Shown here one piece after another: positions 8,202 through 15,291 of a stretch of 64,000 bases of DNA. Under the pieces are notes generated by a model. The model was given only the letters and a program-made list of their open reading frames with translations. It was not told the origin of the DNA and did not search any database. Positions within the stretch are counted from its first letter, which is position 1; each line of letters opens with the position of its first letter. The DNA is from Actinomadura mexicana (GTDB taxonomy: Bacteria > Actinomycetota > Actinomycetes > Streptosporangiales > Streptosporangiaceae): NCBI RefSeq assembly GCF_900188105.1, contig NZ_FZNP01000002.1, forward strand, positions 806,001-870,000, given 5' to 3'. A program made the translations under genes and the position numbers.

Positions 8202-9308
8202 GTGCGCCGAATGCTCGCCATCGTCGCGGCCCTGGCCGTGGCTTCCCCCCTCACCGCGGCCCCCGCGCACGCGGCGGCACCCCTGCGGGTGCCCGGTGAC
8301 CGCGCCCTGTCGTCGGCGGGCTCGCCGTCGATCGCCGAGCAGCGGCTCAAGACCCGGCTGACGATGAACGTCCCGGACCGCCTGCTCGTCGGTGAGCAGG
8401 TCCCCGTGACGGGCCGGCTCGAACGTCAGGACCTCGACGGCACCTGGGGCCCGCTCGCGGGCAAACGGCTCGATCTCCAGTTCAGTCGGTCGTCGAGCCC
8501 GGACTGGAAGACGATCGCCGCTCCGGTCACCGACGCCGACGGTTACTACAGCGTCCAGGTCCTGGTGGTCGAGAACGGCGCCTGGGCGATCGACTTCGCG
8601 AACGATCCGGTCGACTTCCCGGACGACTACCGCGAATACGAGATGGCGTACGCCCACACCGACGTCCGTCAGGTCACGCACCGGACCTCCATCAGCGGTT
8701 TCAACGCGACGCCCGAGCCGGTCGGCCTGGGCGGCATCCTGCGGGCGTCCGGCACGGTGATGTTCACGAGGGCGGACGGGACGAAGGCGCCCGCGGGCGG
8801 CGCCACGGTGCGGCTCCAGTTCTCGACCGACGGGACGACCTGGAAGGACAAGGCCGCGCAGTCGCCCGGCGGCGACGGCAGGTTCGCCATCGACGTGAAG
8901 GCCGAGCGTGACGGCTACTGGCGAGCAAGGGTCCCCGACGACGACGGCTACCTCGTGGTGCCCTCTGTCAGCAGCACCGACCACGTCGACGTGAGGTACA
9001 GGACGTACGTCCACCAGTTCAACGCCTCCCCGGAGCCGGTGAAGAAGGGCGCGGCGATCACCGTCAAGGGCCTGCTGTACCGCTACATGCCCGCGGGAAT
9101 GCCGGGCCCGGGCGCGCCGGTCTCCATCTACTTCAAGGCCAAGGGGTCCTCGAAGTGGACCGGCGTCGCGGTGGTGAAGACGGCGAGCGACGGCTGGTTC
9201 GCCAAGAAGTTCATGGCGTCCAGGGACGGCTACTGGACGGCGGTCTACAAGGGCAGTGCCGCGTACCTGCGCTCCAACCAGCCGGCCGACTACGTGGATG
9301 TCCGCTAA
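8202..9308 (+). CDS. Secreted Ig-like repeat protein, paralogue A
   Basis: A 368-residue exported protein of unknown function. A Sec signal peptide (MRRMLAIVAALAVASPLTAAPAHAA) is followed by three beta-sandwich-like modules of about 105 residues. Each module has a phrase like FNATPEPVGLGGILRASG or FNASPEPVKKGAAITVKG, then LQFSTDGTTWK or IYFKAKGSSKWT, and ends G.FAIDVKA.RDGYWRARV, a pattern seen in surface or matrix Ig-fold proteins. No enzyme motif is visible. The GTG start follows GTGGAGAGG with 7 nt spacing. The next gene is a full-length paralogue. A cell-surface or extracellular role is inferred from the signal peptide alone. Confidence 0.8.
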   Translation: MRRMLAIVAALAVASPLTAAPAHAAAPLRVPGDRALSSAGSPSIAEQRLKTRLTMNVPDRLLVGEQVPVTGRLERQDLDGTWGPLAGKRLDLQFSRSSSPDWKTIAAPVTDADGYYSVQVLVVENGAWAIDFANDPVDFPDDYREYEMAYAHTDVRQVTHRTSISGFNATPEPVGLGGILRASGTVMFTRADGTKAPAGGATVRLQFSTDGTTWKDKAAQSPGGDGRFAIDVKAERDGYWRARVPDDDGYLVVPSVSSTDHVDVRYRTYVHQFNASPEPVKKGAAITVKGLLYRYMPAGMPGPGAPVSIYFKAKGSSKWTGVAVVKTASDGWFAKKFMASRDGYWTAVYKGSAAYLRSNQPADYVDVR

Positions 9309-9328
9309 CGGTCAGCGGCTGTCCGGTG

Positions 9329-9372
9329 GTGGATCTTGGACGTAAGGTCCACACCAGTATTCAGTGGAGAGG
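9329..9372 (+). promoter_or_regulatory. Upstream element shared by the two secreted paralogues, copy 2
   Basis: GTGGATCTTGGACGT, 6 nt, CACACCAGT, 4 nt, AGTGGAGAGG: the same block order as at 8152-8194. TTGGAC with TATTCA 16 nt downstream is a plausible promoter. The element starts only 20 nt after the upstream stop codon, so the second gene probably has its own promoter. Confidence 0.55.
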
Positions 9373-9380
9373 TTTCCCCT

Positions 9381-10445
9381 TTGCGTCGCCCATCAGCACT
9401 GCTCGCAACCGCCGCCCTCTCGGCCTCGCTCTTCGTCGTCCCCGGCACCGCCCACGCCGACGCGACCGATGTCAGCCCGGCCCTCGGCGTCACGCTCGAC
9501 AAGCAGGCCACGACCATCACGGCGCAGCTGGCGCCGGGGTTGACCGTGGTGCCGTCCACGGCGGTGACCATCCGAGGCAGGGTCCTCCGGCAGGACCCGA
9601 CCGGCCCCGTTCCCGCGGCCGGCGCCGAGGTCCAGGTCGATGTGCCGGACGAGATCAACGGCCCCGGAGGCACCACGCGGGTCCAGACCTCCGCCGACGG
9701 CACCTTCCGTGCCTTCTTCGTCGCCGGGCAGCAGCTCGGCAAGTCGGGCACGGTGACGGCCCGCGTCCTGGAGAACGATGTCCTCACCGGCAGCCAGGTG
9801 AGCCTGGGAACGGTCAGCATCCGGAACTCTTCCGAGATCACCGGCTTCAACGCCTTCCCGGAACCGCTCGCCTACCGTGACTCGATCGTCGTGCACGGGC
9901 GACTGGACGTCCGGCCCGACTTCACCAACGTCGCGAACCTGCCGGTGTACCTGGAGTACTCCCTGGACGGGAAGACGTGGAAAGTCTGGGCGACCCAGAC
10001 CCTGGCCCGTCCGGCGAACTTCTATTTCAACGCCGAGACGCCTGTGACGAAGGACGCGTACTGGCGCGTCCGGTACCCGGGCAGCGATCTGACCATGCCT
10101 GCCATCAGCAACGTCGACTTCGTCGACGTCAAGTACCGGACGCAGTGGTACGACTTCAACGTCTCGCCCGAACCCGTGAAGAAGGGCGGGGTCATCACGG
10201 TCAAGGGGCGGCTCTACCGGTTCCGGGACGTGGCGGGTCCGGGGCCGAACGCGCCCGTGTACGTCTACTTCCAACGTGCCGGTACCTCGACCTGGACCCA
10301 GATGGCGGCTACCAAGACCGACGCCAACGGGTGGTTCAGCAAGACGTTCAAGGCGTCCGTGGACGGCACGTGGAAGGCGGTCTACAAGGAGACCTCGGGC
10401 TACCTGGGCTCGACTTCGCAGGGCGACGCCGTGGACGTCCGCTGA
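9381..10445 (+). CDS. Secreted Ig-like repeat protein, paralogue B
   Basis: A 354-residue paralogue of the preceding gene. The rare TTG start is chosen because LRRPSALLATAALSASLFVVPGTAHA is then a clean signal peptide and GTGGAGAGG lies 8 nt upstream, exactly as in paralogue A. It has the same three-module layout: FNAFPEPLAYRDSIVVHGRL, YLEYSLDGKTWK, KDAYWRVRYPG, then FNVSPEPVKKGGVITVKGRLYR and VDGTWKAVYKE. The last module is closest to paralogue A and the first is the most diverged. Function unknown; tandem duplication with an upstream control element is visible. Confidence 0.8.
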   Translation: MRRPSALLATAALSASLFVVPGTAHADATDVSPALGVTLDKQATTITAQLAPGLTVVPSTAVTIRGRVLRQDPTGPVPAAGAEVQVDVPDEINGPGGTTRVQTSADGTFRAFFVAGQQLGKSGTVTARVLENDVLTGSQVSLGTVSIRNSSEITGFNAFPEPLAYRDSIVVHGRLDVRPDFTNVANLPVYLEYSLDGKTWKVWATQTLARPANFYFNAETPVTKDAYWRVRYPGSDLTMPAISNVDFVDVKYRTQWYDFNVSPEPVKKGGVITVKGRLYRFRDVAGPGPNAPVYVYFQRAGTSTWTQMAATKTDANGWFSKTFKASVDGTWKAVYKETSGYLGSTSQGDAVDVR

Positions 10446-10460
10446 CGTAGGCTGCCGGGC

Positions 10461-11267
10461 GTGGCGAAGGACTTCGATCTATACGAGCGGGAGCTGTGGG
10501 CCGGGCGGGCCCCCGCGTACGAGCGGGGGTTCGCCCACGTCACGCGGTACATGATCGAGCCGCTGCTGGACGCGGCCGGGGTGGCGGACGGGACGCGGCT
10601 GCTCGACGTCGGCACCGGGCCCGGGTTCGTCTCGCGGGAGGCGGTGCGGCGCGGCGCGCGGGTGTCGGCCATGGACGCCGAGCCGGGCATGGCCGAGACG
10701 GCGCGCCGGAACGTCCCCGGGCTGGACGTGCGGGTCGCCGTCCTGCCCGAGGTCCCCTTCGAGGACGGGACGTTCGGCGCGGTCGCCGGCAACTTCGTCA
10801 TCAACCACGTGGGCGACCCCGGCGGGGCGCTGGTCCGGCTGCGGCGCGCGCTGCGGCAGGGCGGGCGGGTGGCGGTGACCTGCTGGGTGATGCCGGGCAG
10901 CGGCGCCCTCGCGGTCGTCCGGGAGGCGATCGAGGCGGCGGGCGTGCCGTGGCCGGACGACATCCCCGAGCCGCCGTTCCTGGAGTACGGCGAGCCGGTG
11001 GCGTTCCCGCGGCTTCTCGCCGAGGCCGGTTTCGCCGATGTCGCGGTCGAGGAGGTGACCTGGGAGCACGTCGTCGACCCCGAGGAGTGGTGGGAGACGG
11101 GCGCGCTGGCCCGGGTCGGCACGAACGGCGTGGTCGTCGGGCGGCAGGACGCGCCGACCGTCGCCCGCGTCAAGGCCGCCTACGACGAGATCGTCGCCGA
11201 TTACGCGGCCGGCGACGGGAAGGTCGCGCTGCCCGCGCACGCGCTGCTGGCGAGCGGCGTCCGTTAG
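10461..11267 (+). CDS. Class I SAM-dependent methyltransferase
   Basis: A 268-residue Rossmann-fold methyltransferase. Motif I is LLDVGTGPGFVSREAVRRGARVSAMDAEPGM (SAM binding, with the acidic residue ending strand 2), followed by VAGNFVINHVGDPGGALVRLRRALRQGGRVAVTCWV (motifs IV-V). The substrate cannot be predicted; the layout is UbiE/Methyltransf_11-like. The GTG start lies 7 nt after TAGGCT (10448-10453), a leaderless arrangement that fixes the start. It stands alone between the secreted paralogues and serS. Confidence 0.85.
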   Translation: MAKDFDLYERELWAGRAPAYERGFAHVTRYMIEPLLDAAGVADGTRLLDVGTGPGFVSREAVRRGARVSAMDAEPGMAETARRNVPGLDVRVAVLPEVPFEDGTFGAVAGNFVINHVGDPGGALVRLRRALRQGGRVAVTCWVMPGSGALAVVREAIEAAGVPWPDDIPEPPFLEYGEPVAFPRLLAEAGFADVAVEEVTWEHVVDPEEWWETGALARVGTNGVVVGRQDAPTVARVKAAYDEIVADYAAGDGKVALPAHALLASGVR

Positions 11268-11367
11268 CGGCGTCCGTTAGCTGCGTCCGTCGATGGCGTC
11301 CGTCAGCGGGCGCGAACCGCCGATACTCGCGCGCGGACGGGGGCGCCGGGCCGGTAGCCTCGGGTCT

Positions 11368-12627
11368 GTGATTGACCTGCGAGCTCTTCGAGAGGATCCC
11401 GAGCGGCTGCGCACCTCGCAGCGCGCCCGCGGTGAGGATGACGCCGTCGTCGACCGGCTGCTCGACATGGACGGGAGGCGCCGCTCCGCGCTGACCTCGT
11501 TCGAGCAGCTCAGGGCGGAGCAGAAGAGTCTCGGCAAGTCGGTGTCCAGGGCGCAGGGCGACGAGCGGCAGGCGCTGCTGGCCCGTGCCAAGGAGCTGGC
11601 GCAGCAGGTCAAGGAGCGCGAGGCGGAGGCCGACCGCCTCGGCGAGGAGCTCGACGCACTGCTCAAGGGCGTCCCGAACCTCATCGAGGAGGGCGCCCCG
11701 CCCGGCGGCGAGCAGGACTTCGTCGTCCTGGAGCACGTCGGCGAGCCGACCGCGTTCGACTTCGAGCCGAAGGACCACCTGGAGCTCGGCGAGAGCCTCG
11801 GCGCCATCGACATGGAGCGCGGCGCGAAGGTGTCGGGCGCGCGGTTCTACTACCTGACGGGCGTGGGCGCGCGGCTCCAGTACGCGCTGCTGAACCTCGC
11901 CATGGAGCAGGCCGTCGCGAGCGGGTTCGTGCCGATGTACCCGCCGGTCCTGGTGAAGCCGGAGGCGATGGAGGGCACCGGGTTCCTCGGCGCGCACGCC
12001 GCCGAGGTGTACCAGCTCCCGCAGGAAGAGCTGTACCTCGTCGGGACGTCGGAGGTGCCGCTCGCCGCGTTCCACATGAACGAGATCGTCGACGAGCTGC
12101 CGCGGCGGTACGTGGCGTGGTCGTCCTGCTTCCGCCGCGAGGCCGGCTCCTACGGCAAGGACACGCGCGGCATCATCCGCGTCCACCAGTTCGACAAGGT
12201 GGAGATGTTCTCCTACTGCGACCCGGCCGACTCGCACGCCGAGCACCTGCGGCTGCTGGAGTGGGAGAAGGAGATGCTCGCCAAGGTCGAGATCCCGTAC
12301 CGGGTGATCGACGTGGCGGCGGGCGACCTCGGCGCCAGCGCGGCCCGCAAGTACGACTGCGAGGCGTGGGTGCCGACGCAGAACACCTACCGCGAGGTCA
12401 CCTCGACGTCGAACTGCACCGAGTTCCAGGCGCGGCGCCTGGCGGTGCGGCACCGCGACGCCGACGGCAGGAACCAGCCGGTGGCGACCCTGAACGGGAC
12501 GCTGGCGACGACGCGCTGGATGGTCGCGATCCTGGAGAACCACCAGCAGGCCGACGGCTCGGTGCGCGTCCCGAAGGCGCTGCAGAAGTTCCTGGGCCTG
12601 GAGGTCCTGGAGCCGGTCAAGCGCTGA
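11368..12627 (+). CDS. serS: Seryl-tRNA synthetase
   Basis: A 419-residue class IIa synthetase that charges tRNA-Ser and also supplies Ser-tRNA-Sec where present. The N-terminal long coiled-coil arm (about residues 1-105, rich in Leu/Glu/Arg) is followed by the catalytic core with [14 protein letters not shown], motif 2 [27 protein letters not shown], the serine-site region [13 protein letters not shown], and motif 3 [20 protein letters not shown]. The GTG start is fixed by TAGCCT at 11355-11360, 7 nt upstream (leaderless). Length is normal. A tRNA-Ser gene lies about 5.4 kb downstream. Confidence 0.97.
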   Translation: MIDLRALREDPERLRTSQRARGEDDAVVDRLLDMDGRRRSALTSFEQLRAEQKSLGKSVSRAQGDERQALLARAKELAQQVKEREAEADRLGEELDALLKGVPNLIEEGAPPGGEQDFVVLEHVGEPTAFDFEPKDHLELGESLGAIDMERGAKVSGARFYYLTGVGARLQYALLNLAMEQAVASGFVPMYPPVLVKPEAMEGTGFLGAHAAEVYQLPQEELYLVGTSEVPLAAFHMNEIVDELPRRYVAWSSCFRREAGSYGKDTRGIIRVHQFDKVEMFSYCDPADSHAEHLRLLEWEKEMLAKVEIPYRVIDVAAGDLGASAARKYDCEAWVPTQNTYREVTSTSNCTEFQARRLAVRHRDADGRNQPVATLNGTLATTRWMVAILENHQQADGSVRVPKALQKFLGLEVLEPVKR

Positions 12628-12762
12628 GCGTCGGTGAAGCGGGGCCCGTCCCGGCTTGGGGCGGGGTCCCGTTCGCGTCGCCCGGGGCTCTCGGGCGATG
12701 CCGGGAGCCGGGTGTGTCATGCCCCTGGCCTAGGGTGTGTCCCATCTGCCCAGGAAGGTGAC

Positions 12763-13566
12763 ATGTCTGAGTCCTCGCCGCGCGTGATCGCCACCGACCT
12801 CGACGGCACGATCGTGCGCTCCGACGGCACGATCTCCGCCCGGACCGTCGCCGCCCTCTCCCGGGTCGAGCGGGCCGGGTCGATGCTCGTCATGGTCACC
12901 GGACGGCCGCCGCGCTGGATGACGGAGATCGCCGCGGCCGTCGACCACCGCGGCGTCGCGATCTGCGCCAACGGCGCCGTCCTCTACGACCTGCACACCG
13001 AGACCGTCCTGCAGGCCAACGAGATCGCGCCGGACGTGCTCGCCGAGGTGATCGGGCGGCTGCGCCGCGTCGTGCCCGAGCTGCGCTTCGCGGTGGAGTA
13101 CCCGACCGGCTTCGTGTTCGAGGCCAGCTACGACCTCGGCCGGTGGGACGCGGCGGCGCTCGGCGGCCGTCCCGCCGACGACGCCGAGCTGGTCAGCCGG
13201 GGCGGAACCAAGCTGCTCGCGTTCCACCCGGCCGCCGACCCCGACGCGCTCTCGGCAAAGGCGGTCCAGGCCGTCGGCGACCTCGTGACCGTGACGCACT
13301 CCTCCGGGCGGGGGCTGCTGGAGATGAGCGCGCTCGGCGTCACCAAGGCCAGCGCCCTGGCGGCCCTGTGCACCGAGCACGGCATCACGGCGGGGGACGT
13401 CACCGCGTTCGGCGACATGCCCAACGACCTGCCGATGCTGACCTGGGCGGGCACGTCCTACGGGGTCGCGAACGCGCACCCGCTCGTGCTGGCCGCCGTG
13501 TCGCACAAGACGTCCCGCAACGACGACGACGGCGTGGCAGAGGTCCTGGAGCGACTCTTCCCATAG
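12763..13566 (+). CDS. HAD-superfamily IIB (Cof-type) phosphatase
   Basis: A 267-residue HAD hydrolase, class IIB, likely acting on small phosphorylated metabolites. Motif I is ATDLDGTIVRSD (nucleophile Asp in DLDGT), motif II lies in MLVMVTGRPPRWM (Thr), motif III is a Lys region before KASALAALCTEHG, and motif IV is FGDMPNDLPML (GDxxND). An AGGAAGG ribosome binding site precedes the ATG, and TAGGGT at 12731-12736 is a likely -10. Proximity to serS is often seen in actinobacteria. The natural substrate is unknown. Confidence 0.9.
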   Translation: MSESSPRVIATDLDGTIVRSDGTISARTVAALSRVERAGSMLVMVTGRPPRWMTEIAAAVDHRGVAICANGAVLYDLHTETVLQANEIAPDVLAEVIGRLRRVVPELRFAVEYPTGFVFEASYDLGRWDAAALGGRPADDAELVSRGGTKLLAFHPAADPDALSAKAVQAVGDLVTVTHSSGRGLLEMSALGVTKASALAALCTEHGITAGDVTAFGDMPNDLPMLTWAGTSYGVANAHPLVLAAVSHKTSRNDDDGVAEVLERLFP

Positions 13567-13569
13567 AGC

Positions 13570-13595
13570 GGCCGCACCCGCTGCGGGGTGCGGCC
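13570..13595. terminator. Bidirectional hairpin terminator
   Basis: GGCCGCACCC, a 6-nt loop, GGGTGCGGCC: a perfect 10-bp stem directly after the HAD gene stop and 14 nt before the end of the convergent bpa gene. There is no U tract, as is common in GC-rich actinobacteria. Confidence 0.75.
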
Positions 13596-13608
13596 GGAGT
13601 CGCGCGTC

Positions 13609-14148
13609 CTACAGGTAGGGGCCGGACGAGCGCGGCCCGGGCTTCGGGTCCTCCTCGACGCCGGGGGGCACCATTCCCGCGGGGAGGGCGCGGCGCATCT
13701 GCTCCAGCTGCGCCCGCGCCGCCATCTGCTGGGCGAACAGGGTCGTCTGGATGCCGTGGAACAGGCCCTCCAGCCAGCCGACGAGCTGCGCCTGCGCGAT
13801 CCGCAGCTCCGCCTCGCTCGGCACCGTGCCCTCGGTGAACGGCAGCGACAGCCGCTCCAGCTCCGCGACCAGCTCGGGCGCGAGGCCGTCCTCCAGCTCC
13901 TTGATGGACGACTGGTGGATCTCCCGCAGCCGGGCCCGGCTCGCCTCGTCCAGCGGGGCGGCCTTGACCTCCTCCAGCAGTTGCCGGATCATCCCGCCGA
14001 TCCGCATGACCTTCGCCGGCTGCTCGACCATCTCGGTCACCGACTTGCCCTCGGTCTCGCCCTCGCCGCCGCCCTCGACGGTGATGCCGTTCGGGCCTAG
14101 GACGAGCACCTGGGGCTCTTCCGACTGCTTCTTCGAAGGCTCGCTCAT
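13609..14148 (-). CDS. bpa: Bacterial proteasome activator Bpa/PafE
   Basis: A 179-residue ATP-independent proteasome activator, homologous to M. tuberculosis Rv3780, which forms a ring that opens the 20S gate for unfolded substrates. The helical core runs PAKVMRIGGMIRQLLEEVKAAPLDEASRARLREIHQSSIKELEDGLAPELVAELERLSLPF to WLEGLFHGIQTTLFAQQMAARAQLEQMR. The C-terminus ends GPYL, placing a penultimate Tyr as in the proteasome-docking GQYL tail. The tail being intact argues for a working activator. The ATG at 14148 is preferred; an in-frame GTG three codons upstream is possible. It implies a 20S proteasome elsewhere in the genome. Confidence 0.92.
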   Translation of the reverse strand: MSEPSKKQSEEPQVLVLGPNGITVEGGGEGETEGKSVTEMVEQPAKVMRIGGMIRQLLEEVKAAPLDEASRARLREIHQSSIKELEDGLAPELVAELERLSLPFTEGTVPSEAELRIAQAQLVGWLEGLFHGIQTTLFAQQMAARAQLEQMRRALPAGMVPPGVEEDPKPGPRSSGPYL

Positions 14149-14161
14149 AAACTCCACATCC

Positions 14162-15118
14162 TCACACGGTCAGCAGGATCTTGCCGACATGACCGCTCTG
14201 TTCCATCAACTCATGCGCGCGGGACGCCTCCGCCATGGGGATCCGCCGGTCGACGACCGTCCGGATCCGTCCCGACTCCAGGAGCGGCCACACGTGCTCC
14301 CGGACGCCGGCCACGATCCCCGCCTTCTCCTCCAACGGACGGGCCCGCAAAGTCGTGGCGTGCACCAGCGCCCGCTTGCGCAGCAGCATGCCGATGTCCA
14401 GCTCCGCCTTCGCGCCGCCCTGAAGTCCGATCACCATCAGCCGCCCGCCGGTGGCGAGGGCGTCCACGTTGCGCTTCAGGTACTTGGCGCCGACGAGGTC
14501 GAGGATCACGTCGTAGGGGCCGCTCTCGACGAAGTCGTCCTCGCGGTAGTTCACGGTGACGTCCGCGCCCAGCTCCCGGCACCGCTCGGCCTTCTCCGGG
14601 CTGCCCACCGTCGTCACCACGCGCGCCCCGCGCGCCTTGGCGAGCTGGATGGCGAACGTCCCGATGCCGCTGCCGCCGCCGTGGACGAGCAGCGTCTCGC
14701 CCTCGCGCAGGCCGGCCAGCATGGCCACGTTCGACCACACCGTGCAGGCGACCTCCGGGAGCCCGGCCGCCTCCACGACGTCCACGCCGCGCGGCACCGG
14801 CAGCACCTGCGAGGCGGGGACCGCGACCCGTTCGGCGTAGCCTCCGCCGCCGAGCAGCGCGCACACCTCGTCGCCGACGCCCGGGCCGGTCACGCCCTCG
14901 CCCAGCTCGGCGATCCGGCCGGACACCTCAAGGCCCGGGTACGGGGGCGCGTCCTGCGGCGGCGGATAGAAGCCCTTGCGTTGCATGACGTCGGCGCGGT
15001 TGACGGCGCTCGCCGCCACGTCGATCAGCACCTCGCCCGGCTTCGGCTCCGGATCCGGCACCGGCCTCCACTCCAGGACGTCCGCGTCGCCCGGCTCGCG
15101 AATCACGATCGCATGCAT
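14162..15118 (-). CDS. Zinc-independent quinone oxidoreductase (MDR family)
   Basis: A 318-residue medium-chain reductase of the NAD(P)H:quinone oxidoreductase type. The GroES-like N-terminal half has AASAVNRADVMQRKGFYPPP and PGLEVSGRIAELGEGV. The Rossmann half has the nucleotide site LVHGGGSGIGTFAIQLAKARGARVVTTVGSPEK. Structural-zinc cysteines of classical alcohol dehydrogenases are absent, consistent with QOR-type enzymes acting on quinones or enals. The ATG lies 7 nt after TAGCGT on the minus strand (leaderless), fixing the start. It ends 13 nt before bpa starts, so co-transcription with bpa is likely. Confidence 0.88.
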   Translation of the reverse strand: MHAIVIREPGDADVLEWRPVPDPEPKPGEVLIDVAASAVNRADVMQRKGFYPPPQDAPPYPGLEVSGRIAELGEGVTGPGVGDEVCALLGGGGYAERVAVPASQVLPVPRGVDVVEAAGLPEVACTVWSNVAMLAGLREGETLLVHGGGSGIGTFAIQLAKARGARVVTTVGSPEKAERCRELGADVTVNYREDDFVESGPYDVILDLVGAKYLKRNVDALATGGRLMVIGLQGGAKAELDIGMLLRKRALVHATTLRARPLEEKAGIVAGVREHVWPLLESGRIRTVVDRRIPMAEASRAHELMEQSGHVGKILLTV

Positions 15119-15291
15119 ACCGTTCACGCTACCGGGCGCCTCCAAGGCGTCCCCCGCCCCCCGGGGGCCGTCGCGGCAAGGCCGATCTACGCGTGGGATG
15201 CCCGGTATTGACGCACCGGTATCCTGCGTGGGGGTCTTTTTGCCCGCCTGCACCGTGTGGATCATCAGAGGCGTGCCCGAGGGGGAAAACG

